64,000 bases of DNA from Crocodylus rhombifer (taxonomy: Eukaryota; Chordata; Crocodylia; Crocodylidae): NCBI GenBank assembly GCA_038503035.1, contig JAVSML010021654.1:47471-111470 (forward strand), read 5' to 3'. The notes under the pieces are model-generated. The model had not been told where the DNA came from. It did no database searches and saw nothing but the letters and a program-made list of their open reading frames with translations. A program made the translations under genes and the position numbers. Within the stretch, counting starts at the first letter, position 1; every line of letters starts with the position of its first letter. Of the stretch, positions 13,601 to 25,600 are shown one piece after another.

Positions 13601-16600
13601 AAAGGAGGACCCACGATATGAAGAACAGATGGTGGGAAGACAAGGTGAAGGAGATTCAACACCTCACTGACATCTATGAGAGGCAAAGGTTTTTCAATGC
13701 CACCAATGCCGCCATCTGTGGTTCAAGCACTCAGGGACCAACCCCCTTGAGACCTAAGGAGGGGGGAAACCTAATCAAGGAAAGGGGAGCCATCAATGCC
13801 AGGTGGAAGGAGTATTTTGAAGACCTTCTCAACCAGGACTGTTTGTTGCCGCCGGGACTCAACTAGCTGCTCTCATGCTGCTCTCGCTCAGGTGATTGAT
13901 GTTACGCACCTCTTGGACTCGCACCTCTGCCTGAGCTGGTGACTTCTGCCCGAATCCTTGACCCCGTGCTCACCTGCCACAACTTGATGACCTCAGTGTC
14001 TGGGGCTGTTCATTGGGCGTGCTCGTTAGCCCTAAGGTTCCTCCCAGCAGTTATTCTTGGGGCTCTGCCACCCCTACACCCCAGCCTCACGCCTCCTGTG
14101 TAGCGGCAACAAGCTGGTTGGTATCTCGTTCCTAGGACCCTCTACTGGGGCCTGCTTGGGCCCCTCCCAACTCTATCTGGCCCACATTGTGGGTCGGCTA
14201 CCCTCCTATACCCCTTGGGCCTGGGGTAGAACCAAAATCAACAAGAAAGGAAAAGGAAGCCCAAAACACAAAACCGGGCATACTGGCCCTTTAACTACCC
14301 CCCCCCCCCCCCCGCACTTCACCGGGACACTGGCTGCCTCATCCCCTTAGGCACCCAGTTCCCTGCCTACTCTAAGGCACCTCCCGATCCAGTGGCGATG
14401 TTCCCTCCAGTGGCAATTCTCCCTGGACTCCTCACCGTCCCTCTCCCTTGGGTCGGATCTCTCTCAGAGTGCCTTCTACCGTCCCTCTGTGGTGATCGCG
14501 GCGTCCTCCTGCCACCTTGTCTGCAGCGTCACCGAGATGCTCCTCTTCGTCCTCCTCACTTCTGTCCCGGCCGTTCCTGCTCTCCGGGTCCTATGCCTCC
14601 GCTCATCTCTGCTGCAGGGACCTCAGCAGCAGCGCTCTCCCTCCTCCTGCTGGCTCCGCAGCGTGCACCACCATTTTTAGCTGAGCCGGCCAGCATTCAG
14701 CGCTGACGTCACCGGCTGGCTGCAGCTGTATAAACAGGCGGCTGATGCACCACGTGGGTTCTGTGTTCCGCCCTCCATGTGCTGTTTTCCTAGTTGCCGG
14801 TGAGTATTCTTGTGTCCCAGGACACTGTTGCTGATGAGAGCGTTCTCAACTCCATCCTGCAACACCCTGTCAGAGACAATCTCGGAATCCCTCCATCCCT
14901 TGATAAGGTGAGGAAAGCCACTAAGTAGATGAAGAATAACAAGGCATCTGGAGCTGATGGAATCCCCACTGAAATCTTCAGGCAAGGGGGAGAGGAGCTC
15001 ACATCACAGCTCCATGCCGTCATATTAATGATGAGGAATGATGAGGAAATCCCAGGTGACCTCAGGGATACCATGATTGTGACAGTCTTCAAGAAAGGAG
15101 ACAAGTCCAACATCGGAAGCTACAAAGGGATCACCTTGCTGTTCACCACAGGAAAGATCATTGTGAGAACCCTCCTGAACCATCTCCTTTCACTTGCTAA
15201 AGAGCTCCTCCCAGAATTTCAGTGTGGGTTTAGGGCATCAAGAGGCACAACTGACATGATCTTCATAGCTCACTTACTGCAGGTAAAATGCCAGGAATAA
15301 CATAAACCTCTCTACGTATGCTTCTTTGACCTCATGAAAGCCTTTGACTGTGTTAGCCAAGAAGCACTGTGGAGGATACCAACCAAAAGTAATCATCATA
15401 ACCAAGACTACCCTGACCTCAATCACTGAGTTCCAGTACTCTGATGATGTAGTCTGTGCTCATTCAGAAGCAGACCTTCAGGCAATTGTCAACACATTTA
15501 CCGAGGCATTCTCTGCTCCCACTGGGAATGCAGCGCACATGGAACTTAGGCAACCTCCTGAGATTAAACTGATCAGCCCTGCAGTGGCAGGAAGCATGGA
15601 GTCAATTAGCCACAAGGCTCTGGGAAGAAATCACGGCTCAGCTCTGGGAAGAAATCACGGCTCAGAGGCTGAGAGACATTCTGGGATGCCTCCTTGCAAA
15701 ACTTCTGGCTGTGGAGTAGCACCAGAGCAACAGCTGTAGCACTTTATGAAGTTCTTCATCAAGGATGGGGCCTGAATGTGTATATAGTACTGAATTAGAC
15801 ATTCATATTAGGGCAGGATTTGTAGTGCTTCATGTGCGTGTCTTTTCATATGCTTAGGTTTCTCAAAGGGCTTCAGAGATTTCATAGACAGGGCTGGAAG
15901 GGACCTCGGAATGTCATCGGGTCCAGCTCCCTGCCCCAGGGGCATGAAGTCAGCAGGGGTCATAGGATCCCAGCAAGATAAAGATCCAAATTTCTCTTGA
16001 AGGCGTTCAAAGTAGGTGCTTGAACCACCTCCAGCAGCAGACTATTCCAGGCCTTGGGGGCTCAGACAGTAAGGAATTTCTTCCTTACGTTTAGCCTGAA
16101 ATGGTCATGGAGAAGTTTGTGGCCATTTGATCTTGTCACCTCTTGGGGCGCTCCGGTGAACAGACGTTCCCCCAGATCCTGGTGAGCACCCTGATAAACT
16201 TATAGGTGGCCACCAGATCACCCCTGAGCCTGCGCGTTTCCAGGCTGAAGAGACCCATAGCTCTCAGCCTCTCATCATACAGTCTGTTTTCCTGACCTCT
16301 GATCATGTGTGTGGCTCTCCTCTGGACTCTCAAGTTTCTCCATATCCTTTTTGAATTGTGGAGCCCAAAACTGGACGCAGTACTCCAGCTGTGGCCTCAC
16401 CAAGGCTGAGCACAATGGGAGAATGACATCCTGGGATTTGCTCGAGAAGCATCTATGGATGCAGGCTAGCATTTTGCTTGCTTTACTAGCCACAGCACCA
16501 CATTGAAGGCTCATGTTTATCTTGTGGTCAATCATGACCCCAAGTCCTTTTCGTCCGTTGTGCTAGCCAGCGTAACGCTGCCAAGTCTATAAGCATGCTG

Positions 16601-19600
16601 CAGGTTTTTCTTCCCAAGGTGGAGAACCTTGCATTTTTCAGTGTTAAACATCATCAGGTTCTCATCTGCGCATTTCCTGAGACTGTCAATGTCAGCCTGG
16701 ATCGCCCTCCAGTCTTCAGGTATGGATGCTTTACCCCAAAGTTTGGTGTCATCAGTGAACTTGGCCAATCCTCGTCTGACACCAATATCCACATCATTAA
16801 TGAAGATGTTGAATAGTGTTGGCCCAAGGAAAGAGCCTTGGAGGACCCCACCGGTCACAGGGCACCACGATGATTGACTTCCATCAACCACCACCCTCTG
16901 GGTCTGACCATGGAGCCAATTCCCCAGCCAGCAGATTGTGGTGAAGCCAAGGCTGCACTTGGACAGTTTTGCCAAAAGATGATCATGGGATACCAGATCA
17001 AAGGCTTTTTTCAAGTCGAGATATATGACATCAGTCTCTTCTCCCTTGTCCATGTGATAGGTCACCTGGTCGTAAAAGGAAATAAGATTGGTCAAGCAAG
17101 TCCTACCTGCAACAGACCCATGCTAGCTATCCCTCAAGATGTTGCCATTGGCCAACCTGTTAAGAATGGCCTCTTTGATAATCTTTTCTAAGACTTTCCC
17201 TGGGATAGAGTCAGGCTGATGGGCCTGTATTTTGCCAGATCCACTTTCCTCCCTTTCCTAAAGATAGGCACCACATTGGCCTTCTAATCTTCGGGCACTA
17301 CACCAGAGCACCAGGACCTCTTGAAGATCCATGCCAGGGGCAGAGCTATGATGCTTCCCAGCTCCTTGAGTACCTCCAGAGCTCATCAAAGTCAGCTTTC
17401 CTGAAGTTGAGGACTTCTGTATTGCTGACTGACTTGCCAGCTTTATGGTGGATGGTGAAGGTGATTGTCACGCTGCTGTCCGATCGCAGCGCAAGGGACC
17501 GGAATGGTGGGGTTAGAAGGGTCATTTAGCTCTCTGTGGGATGGTTAATGCGAGTCCAGCTCACGTCGAGCTCACGTCGCCCGATAGGAGGTGGTGAGGT
17601 GATAGTCACAGAGGCAGAGAGTAGTTGAAGGTAGAGGTTTGTTTACTCACAGTGAGCGTTGAGGAGAGAAAAGAGATGCAGAGAAGTAGACTGCTAATCA
17701 TATTGGGGCTGGCAATGAAGTGGCGTTCAGCAGTTGCTAATCATGAACGGGAGGTGGAAGCTAGGTGATCAGGCTAGTGTCCCGTGTGATAATCAAAGTG
17801 GGTGATGAACAACCTCGCTTGGGTGCGGCCGTGCACTCCCTTATATCACTTGGGTGACGCGCTCAACAGTGAGTTGGCTGTTTTCACCTATCACTTCTCA
17901 GGGTTCTGTGTTCAGGCCTTATTTGGTGTTGCAGACCAGCCGACCTCACTTATGTTGGTGACGCTCTGATAATGAAAGTAGTGGTATGGCAGCGTTTGTT
18001 TTACCCTTTTGTGATGGTTGTGGGAAGGAGGGCGGGGCTCGCCATCTTGGTGCCTCGCGCATTGATGCCACCATTATGGTGTGCGTATGACAGTGATCAG
18101 CTCATGGTTGCTGTCACCCAGTCCCTCAGCTTGCCCATCAGAACTGGGCGGGACACTGTGTCGAAGGCCTTCTGGAAGTCCAAGAAGATGACATCAATTT
18201 CCTCCTTCACATCTAAGCTCTTTGTTACCTGGTCATAGAAAGAGACCAGGTTAGTCAGGCAGGATCGGCCTTGCACGAACCCATGTTGGTTACCCCTCAA
18301 CATCACTTCCCCTGCAGGGCTCTCACAAATGTGGCCCTTGATAATTTTTTCAAAGACCTTCCCCAGGATAGAAGTGAGGCTGATTGGCCTGTAGTTGCCA
18401 GGCTCTTCCTTCCTCCCCTTCTTGAAAATAGGGACCACATTGGCCCTTTTCCAGTCCTCAGGGACTTGGCCCGAGCACCAGGAGTCCTCAAACAGCCATG
18501 TCAATGGCTCCTCAATGACACCAGCCAATTAGGTTGGGCAAGTCATTTAACTTTTTTGTGGTATATTCAAACTTGGTGGGGATTAGCAGAGCAAGGGATT
18601 ATTATGATGATGATGTTATTCCCTACAAAGAAACTGCATGGGAAAAGCAAAGTAAGGTTACAAAGGTTAGCACTCAGAAGACAGGAAATGCTGGAATTAT
18701 GGCTGTCCTTCAGTGGAATTCCTTCCCCAGGCATGCATCCATGTGTCCAAGAGTGACATCTTGCTCCAGAAACACGTACTTTCCAAACAGCCTGCTGTGG
18801 GCAGACTTGTTTCAGAGGATTTGGGGGAGAAACACCCAGCCAGTCAGTGCCATGAGTCCAACATGTCTCTAGCAGACTAGTATCAGGCCTTCAACATCTC
18901 ATTTAAATGCAGTTACTCTGGAATTCTGCTTCCCTACGTGCACCTCAATGGCAGGTATGTAGCTGGAATACCAGGAATTTTTTGCCCTACTTCTGCGTTG
19001 TGGATGTTTAAGTGTGTACATGCAGACTGAGCGTCTTTGGTAGAGCTTTTCCCAACATAGCTGTGTAAAACACCAGAAACTGTTCCCCTCAAATGGCATA
19101 CCTACAACCAGCAACACTTGTCAGAGGAGAGCAGACCTGCCCCAGACTCTGCCCTGCTCACATGCTGTGGTGTTGTGCAGCAGATAGAGCAATGCCTTTG
19201 CCTGCATAGCTGATCTGGCCTCTGGAGATTTCTCTCCAGCAGGTGCACGTGAGCCTCTCTTCGGTATTTCTGGTAGGGCTGGGGCCGTATGCTTTCTTGG
19301 TACTGGCAGTGTGTGGCTGTTGGGCCATGACCAAGCAGTGTACATGGAAGTTCACACACTAATGCTTCCCTACATCCTTTAGGGCTGCAGAAATTATCGG
19401 TTTTCAACAAAGAGCAGTTTAGGTCCTGCCAGACCAAAGGAGGAAGTGAGCTTAGAGTGGAAGGCCCATCATAGCAAAGTTCTTGCAGTTGGCCCCTCAA
19501 ATTTAATCTGGGACTGTTAATAAGAGTATCCCATTTGATAGAATTTGTCAGCAAAGGAGGTAAGGGAAGACAGCTCTGTGGTGGGTACAATCTTGCCCTG

Positions 19601-22600
19601 TCATGCTCTCTTATTTACAAGCACCAGTCTTGTGTGTGATCCCAGATGAAAGCAATCTTGGTTGGACCCAGATCCCGAGGAGAAGGTAGCAGTAGGCACA
19701 ACAAGTTAAAAGGGCAAGGCTACCAGGACAAGGGAGATGGACGCTTAGTTTGACCAATGCCGGTTCTTCCCTCTACTTTCAGCACACAGTACAAGAGCTA
19801 GAGTCACAGCGTGGGGCCCTGGAGAAGAGCCAGAAAGAGGCACAGAAGCTGGAGTCCCATGTGAAGGAGATTCAGAGCAAAGCAGATGAAGCCAGGTACC
19901 TGAAGGGGAGATGTGCATATGGCAGCCTTGGCAGGCCAACTATAGATAAGGAATAGGAGATTGTGGATAGGAGCTAATGCTGTTCTCACTGACACCAGTG
20001 GCCAAATATGCAGTGAGGTTAGTGAAAGCAGGAGCAGACCAAAGAACAGAGCGTGAGCTAAGCCAGGTAATGATACAGGGCATCTTGTTTGGCAATACAC
20101 TAGGTATATCTAAGGGCCCCAGGACATGTGCAGATGGCAACCTACAATGGGGTACAAAGATTAGATGCTGCCATAGGTAACGCTCCCTCCTGATGCCAGC
20201 AGCCCTTGCACAGCCCCAAGGAGCAGTTCATGCTGGGACTTGTCTTCATTCAAGCTCAGCCTAGAAGTGACAATGCAGTGGGTGGTTCTAAGAGGTCCCT
20301 ACTGTCCCTCTTGGGGTGATGGTCTCTCCCTGCCATAGGGTGGACCTGATGCTGCTCAAGCAGAAGTCTGACTCATGCCTGTTGGAGCTGCCAAAGAGAG
20401 AGGAGCTGAGCATTCGAAGATGGCATCGCTGTGCCACACGCAACAACCAGCTGGGAGTCTTCCAAGAGGTGAGAAGGGGGCTTGGAGCACAGCATCAGAT
20501 GGGTCCCACATGGACTTGGTGCAGATGGAAAGGGGAACAGGAGGCAAAGGAGAGAAAGTAACAGGAAAGAAAGATGAGCCTGATGGAAGGTTTTGGAAGG
20601 AAGGGCAAGTCACATTCCTCTCTGAATCATGCAGGAACTGTCCCTCAGTGTACAGGATAGAGGCACACCATTGATTTCCATGGGCTTGAAAGTAGCATTG
20701 TGGGTTTCAAGAGCCAGGTTGTCTTATTCTCAGCCTGTTTCCCTCACAAGTTGCCTCAGTGGTGCCTGAGTGGGAGCAGCTGAAGATACATGTGCTTCAC
20801 TTGGAGGGCAGCTTGTCCCCCCTGACCTACCAGAAGCTGAAGCAGCAAGGGGACAGAACCAGAACAGAGGATCTGCAGGAGGTAGGGGAGCTCCTGGGGC
20901 TCACAGCAACCCAGGGGTTGCTGCCCAGTGGAAAGTTTCCTAAAGCCCTGCCTGCCCAATGTCAAAGGAGGCACTAAGCACTAGACTGCCTAATGTGAAT
21001 GAGATTTGGGACTGGGTGGTAAACCTCAAGGCATTGTCCATTTCCTCAGAAGCTACCTGCCTAGCCATCATGTCATAATATTGTTATTATTCATCATGCA
21101 TTTTCTGGCAGCCACCAGGAGCACCAGTTATGGGCCTGTGCTCCTGCCTCCATGAGGTTACATTTTACATAATTAGCTTTTACCAGCATAGTACCAGAGA
21201 GGGTTCCCTTGCGAGGCAGTGGCTGTTGCTATGGAATACAGTTCTCCCAGGGCAGAGTATATACCATAGCCACCACCCAAGATTTTTTTGGCGGGAATGA
21301 ACCAGACTCTCATCATTGTGAGCTAAATAGCAGCTGGGGGAAATATAGTTCAGTCCAGTTCAGACCTTGGTTACCTTGTTTGTGAGAATTGTGCATGTTC
21401 CTTTGGCTGCAACACCTGAAGGCAGCTCAGAACAAGTTGGAGGAGAGAACAACAGAGGGACTGGAGCTACAGAAAGAGACAAGGCAACTGTGATTACAGC
21501 TCAGGAAGCTTAAGAGAGCAAAGGAATCTCAGGTTTAGGTGGCATGTCCTCCACATTGGTTCAGGTAAGAGGAGTTATGGCAGGTGGCCTGTGCAAAGCT
21601 TAACTGTCCCCTTCTGTATGTGTCATCCCTTCTTCCCTCTTCCAGAATGTATCCATACACTTTGGCCCAAGGATGCCCCCTGATCCCTGTGCAGGCCTAC
21701 TGGGACAGTGGTTGCTTACCTCTGCTCAGGAGATTTGTGGAGTGCAAGGGAAAATGAGATGAGGCTGACTGCCAGAGAGCCTCCCTAGCTGGAATATGTG
21801 TTGGCACAGGCGGAGGGAGAAAAAATTATTTGGGGGGGCTGAACGTGTATACACATGCGTGCACGTCACCCCAGCAGATAAGTCTTTGGGGGAAGGGGTG
21901 GGTGGAGGGAGTGGGGCTGGGGCTGGGGCTGGGGCTGAGGCAGGGCCAAGACCTGCATAGCTGGGGCGGGTGCAGAACAGAGCCATGAGTGGCTTAGAAT
22001 CATAGAATCATAGAAAGAAGGACTGGAAGGGACCTGTAAGATCATCAAGTCCTGTACCCTGCCATGGGCAGGAGGTAATTGGGCTCAAAGGAGCTCAATG
22101 AGGTGTTTGTCCAACCTTCTCTTAAAAACTGCCAGGGATGGAGACTGCACCACCTCTGCTGGAAGTGTGTTCCAAATTTTAGTTACCTGTATGAAAAAGA
22201 AGTTTTTCCTTATGTCTAGCCAAAACTTTTCCTTGAATGGCTTGTGTCCATTGGACCATGTCCTCCCAAGGAGTGCTCTTCTGAGCAGTTGCTCTCCTAG
22301 ATCCTGGTGTTCTCCCTTGACATATTTGTAAGTGGCTATCAAGTCGCCCCTCCACCTTCTTTTGCTCAGGCTGAACAAACCCAGATCCCAAAGTCTCCCC
22401 CAAGCTCTTGATCATGCGACTGGCCCTTCTCTGGACCCTTTCAAGCTTGTCCCCATTCTGCTTAAAGTATGGTGCCCTTGAACTGGACACAGTACTCCAG
22501 CTGTGGTGTCACCAACGCCAAATAGAGGGGGAGGAGCACCTCCCTGGATCTTTTGGTGACACATTTGCTGGTGCACACCACAATTCTATTTGCTCTGTTA

Positions 22601-25600
22601 GTGACTTCATCACACTGGCAGCTCATATTCATCCTCTGGTCAATTGACACCTCCAGGTCCCTTTCAGATGCAGTGCCAGCCAGTTGACCACCACCCATTG
22701 TATAGATATGGTGATGGTTCTTCCTACTCAGATGAAGGACCTGGCATTTGTCCCTGTTGAACCTCATCTGGTTCTGTTCATCCCATAGATCCAGCCTGTC
22801 AAGGTCTTCCTGAATCCTTGACCTGTCCTCTGATGTACCCACTTGTCCCCACAGCTTGGTGTCATCTGTAAATGTAATACACTTTTCACTCCCTCATCCA
22901 GGTCATTAATAAAGATGTTAAAGAACACAGGCCCAAGCACTGATCCCTGGGGTACACCACTGGACATGGCCTTCTAGGATGAGGCCATCCCATCAATTAC
23001 CACTCTCTGGGATCGGCCGCTGAGCCAGTTGCCAACCCACCTCTCTGTAGCCTGGTCTAGGCCAGTACTCTTTGGCTTAACCAAGAGGATTTCATGGGAA
23101 ACAGTATCAAAGGCCTTGCTGAAGTTTAGGTAGATGATGTCCATCTCCTGTCCCACGTCCAGATGATTAGTTACCTGATCATAAAAGGACACCAGGTTTG
23201 TTAGGTATGACCTCCCGTCTACAAAGCCATGCTGGTTGCCTCTCAGTACCCCACCAGACGCAAGCTTGTGGTTGATGGCCTCCTTGACAATTTTTTCAAA
23301 GATGTTCTCCAAGACCAAAGTCAGACTGACCAGTCTGTAGTTGGCAGGGTCATTCCTCTGTCCTTTCTTAAAGATGGGTACCACGTTCATCTTCTCCCAG
23401 TCGTTAGAAACCACTTCTGAGTTTCATGACTCCTCAAACAGTCTCTCCAGAGGCACTGTTATAAGCTTGGCCAGCTCTTTCAGCACTCTCAATTGCAGGT
23501 TGCCTGGCCCAGCCAGCTTGAAAACATCCAACTGATCTAAGAGTATCTTCACCAGTTCTGGACTGATTTTATGTGGACTGCTGTCATTACTGCATTCTCG
23601 GCACCCCTGGTCTGGTCACCAGTTTTCACCTGGTCTGAGGAATGCTGATGCAAAGTAAGGGGGGTGCCTGGCGTGGTGAGGAGGTGGTGGCTCCTACCCC
23701 TGCACACACTGCAGAAGGGTATGGGAGGTGTGTATCCCTGGATCTGCGTGTGGAGCGGAGCAGGGCAGGCTGCATCTGTGGGCTTGGGCCGGGGTTGCAC
23801 TGGACTGTTTCTGGTGGGATGGGGTTTGGCTGTGCTATGGTCAGGGTGGGTGCCAGCAGTACTGGGAGCAGGGTGGGGGGATAAGGCAAATTTTGGGGTG
23901 GCTGCACCTGCTGTCACCCACCCCCAGCACAGCCTAGCCCACTGCCAGGAAGAGCTTGGTGCTGCTCTGGCCCCAGCCCACAGCTGCAGTCCACCATGTC
24001 CCACGCAGATCCGGGGGGCACATGCCCCCTGTACCTTCCCAGGGTGCGCGTAGAGCTGTGTCCTCTGGACGAGCCTCTCATGGCTCCATCCCTTGCTCCG
24101 CCCTGGTTGTGTAGTGCCTGCCCCTGTCCCAGCCCCACTCCCTCCCTCACTCTTCCTGGAGCAGCCAGAAGCCTGCGGCTGGGCTGCCTTGTGGCCCTAC
24201 TGCTGCACTGCATTCGGGGGGCTAAGCCCCGTTAGCCCCCCACCTTCCACCACCTATATGTGTTGGGTTCCCAAGGCCAGGGGTGGAGCCCCATTACTGA
24301 GTGAGCCTTCCAGGGCCCTTCGAACATTCAATGGTGTGAAATGCTTCTTAACTGAGATGTGGACATCTGCCCTCATTGGCCATTGCCAGAACCACCCACT
24401 GGTCACTGCAGTGCAGTGTAGTGGAGCAGTAACACACATGCTAGTGTGTTCTTAACTGTTTTAATGCACTAAGTGAGTAGTAGTCTTTGCAATTACTCCT
24501 TTGTTTTTCCTTTGGTCTGTAGTGTGCCTCTGATCCTGGCATGCCCCCCAGTACTGTTCTTGTCTCCTCTTGCACCCCACATGCTCCCTGCTGCCTGGTT
24601 CCCTTTCTCTCCAGCCCTACCACTTCAGTGCCTTGTTCTTTTCTCCCCTGGCCAATCCTTTTCTGTTAGTGGGTGATAGGTTTGTTCCACCCATGGCTCT
24701 GAAATGACCCCTCACCTTCCAGTATGAATAAGTGGCAACTGGCAGAAGCAACTGGACGGGCTCTTCCCCCTCATTTCCAGCTACTGCTAACTGGATGAAG
24801 CTCAATAATGATAAATGCAGAGTGCTTCATCTGGGGAGAAGTAACCAGTGACAAGAATATAGGTTAGGAGGAGATGTCCTGGCCAGCATGATAGCTGAAA
24901 GGGACCTCAGGGTTATGTTTGATCACAGGATGAATATGAGCCGCCAGTGCGACACTGTAGTCAACAGAGCTAATAGCATACTGGGATGCATTAACTGATG
25001 CAGGGCTAAAGAAGTGATGCTTCCTCTCTACTTGGTGCTAGTGAAACCCTAGCTGAAGTACTGTGTCCAGTTCTGGGTGCTGCACTTAAAAAAAGATGTG
25101 GAGAATCTTGAAAGGGTCCAGAGAAAGGCCACAGGAATGATTAAGGGCTTGGAGGACAGACCTTATGAGGAAAGACTAAAGGATCTGGGACTGTTCAGTC
25201 TGGGGAAGAGAAGACTGAGTGGGGACTTGGTGGCCATCTATAAGTATGCAAGAGGTGATGGGGAAAAAACTGTTCTCTAGGGCACCCCAGGGGAGGACAA
25301 GGAGCAATGGCCATAAACTGTTAAAAGGATGGTTTCAGGAAGAACTTTATGGTAAGGGTGACCAGAATCTGGAATAGAATTCCCAAGGAGGTAGTGCAGT
25401 CTCCACCCTTGGAAGTCTTCAAGAGGAGACTGAAAAGACACTTTGCTGGGATCATTTGATCTCAGCAGTATTCTTGACCAGAGCAAGGGGGTTGGATTTC
25501 ATGATCTTTCAGGGTCCCTTCCAACCCTTAATTTCTATGATTCTATGGTACTTTTACAGGCTTCCTCCCTTGCAGTGAGGGGCCCAGACACCTGTAAAGG

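Noticed and set aside
16595..16877. Plus-strand frames in 16.3-17.2 kb
   Set aside because: Antisense shadows of the minus-strand CR1 reverse transcriptase.
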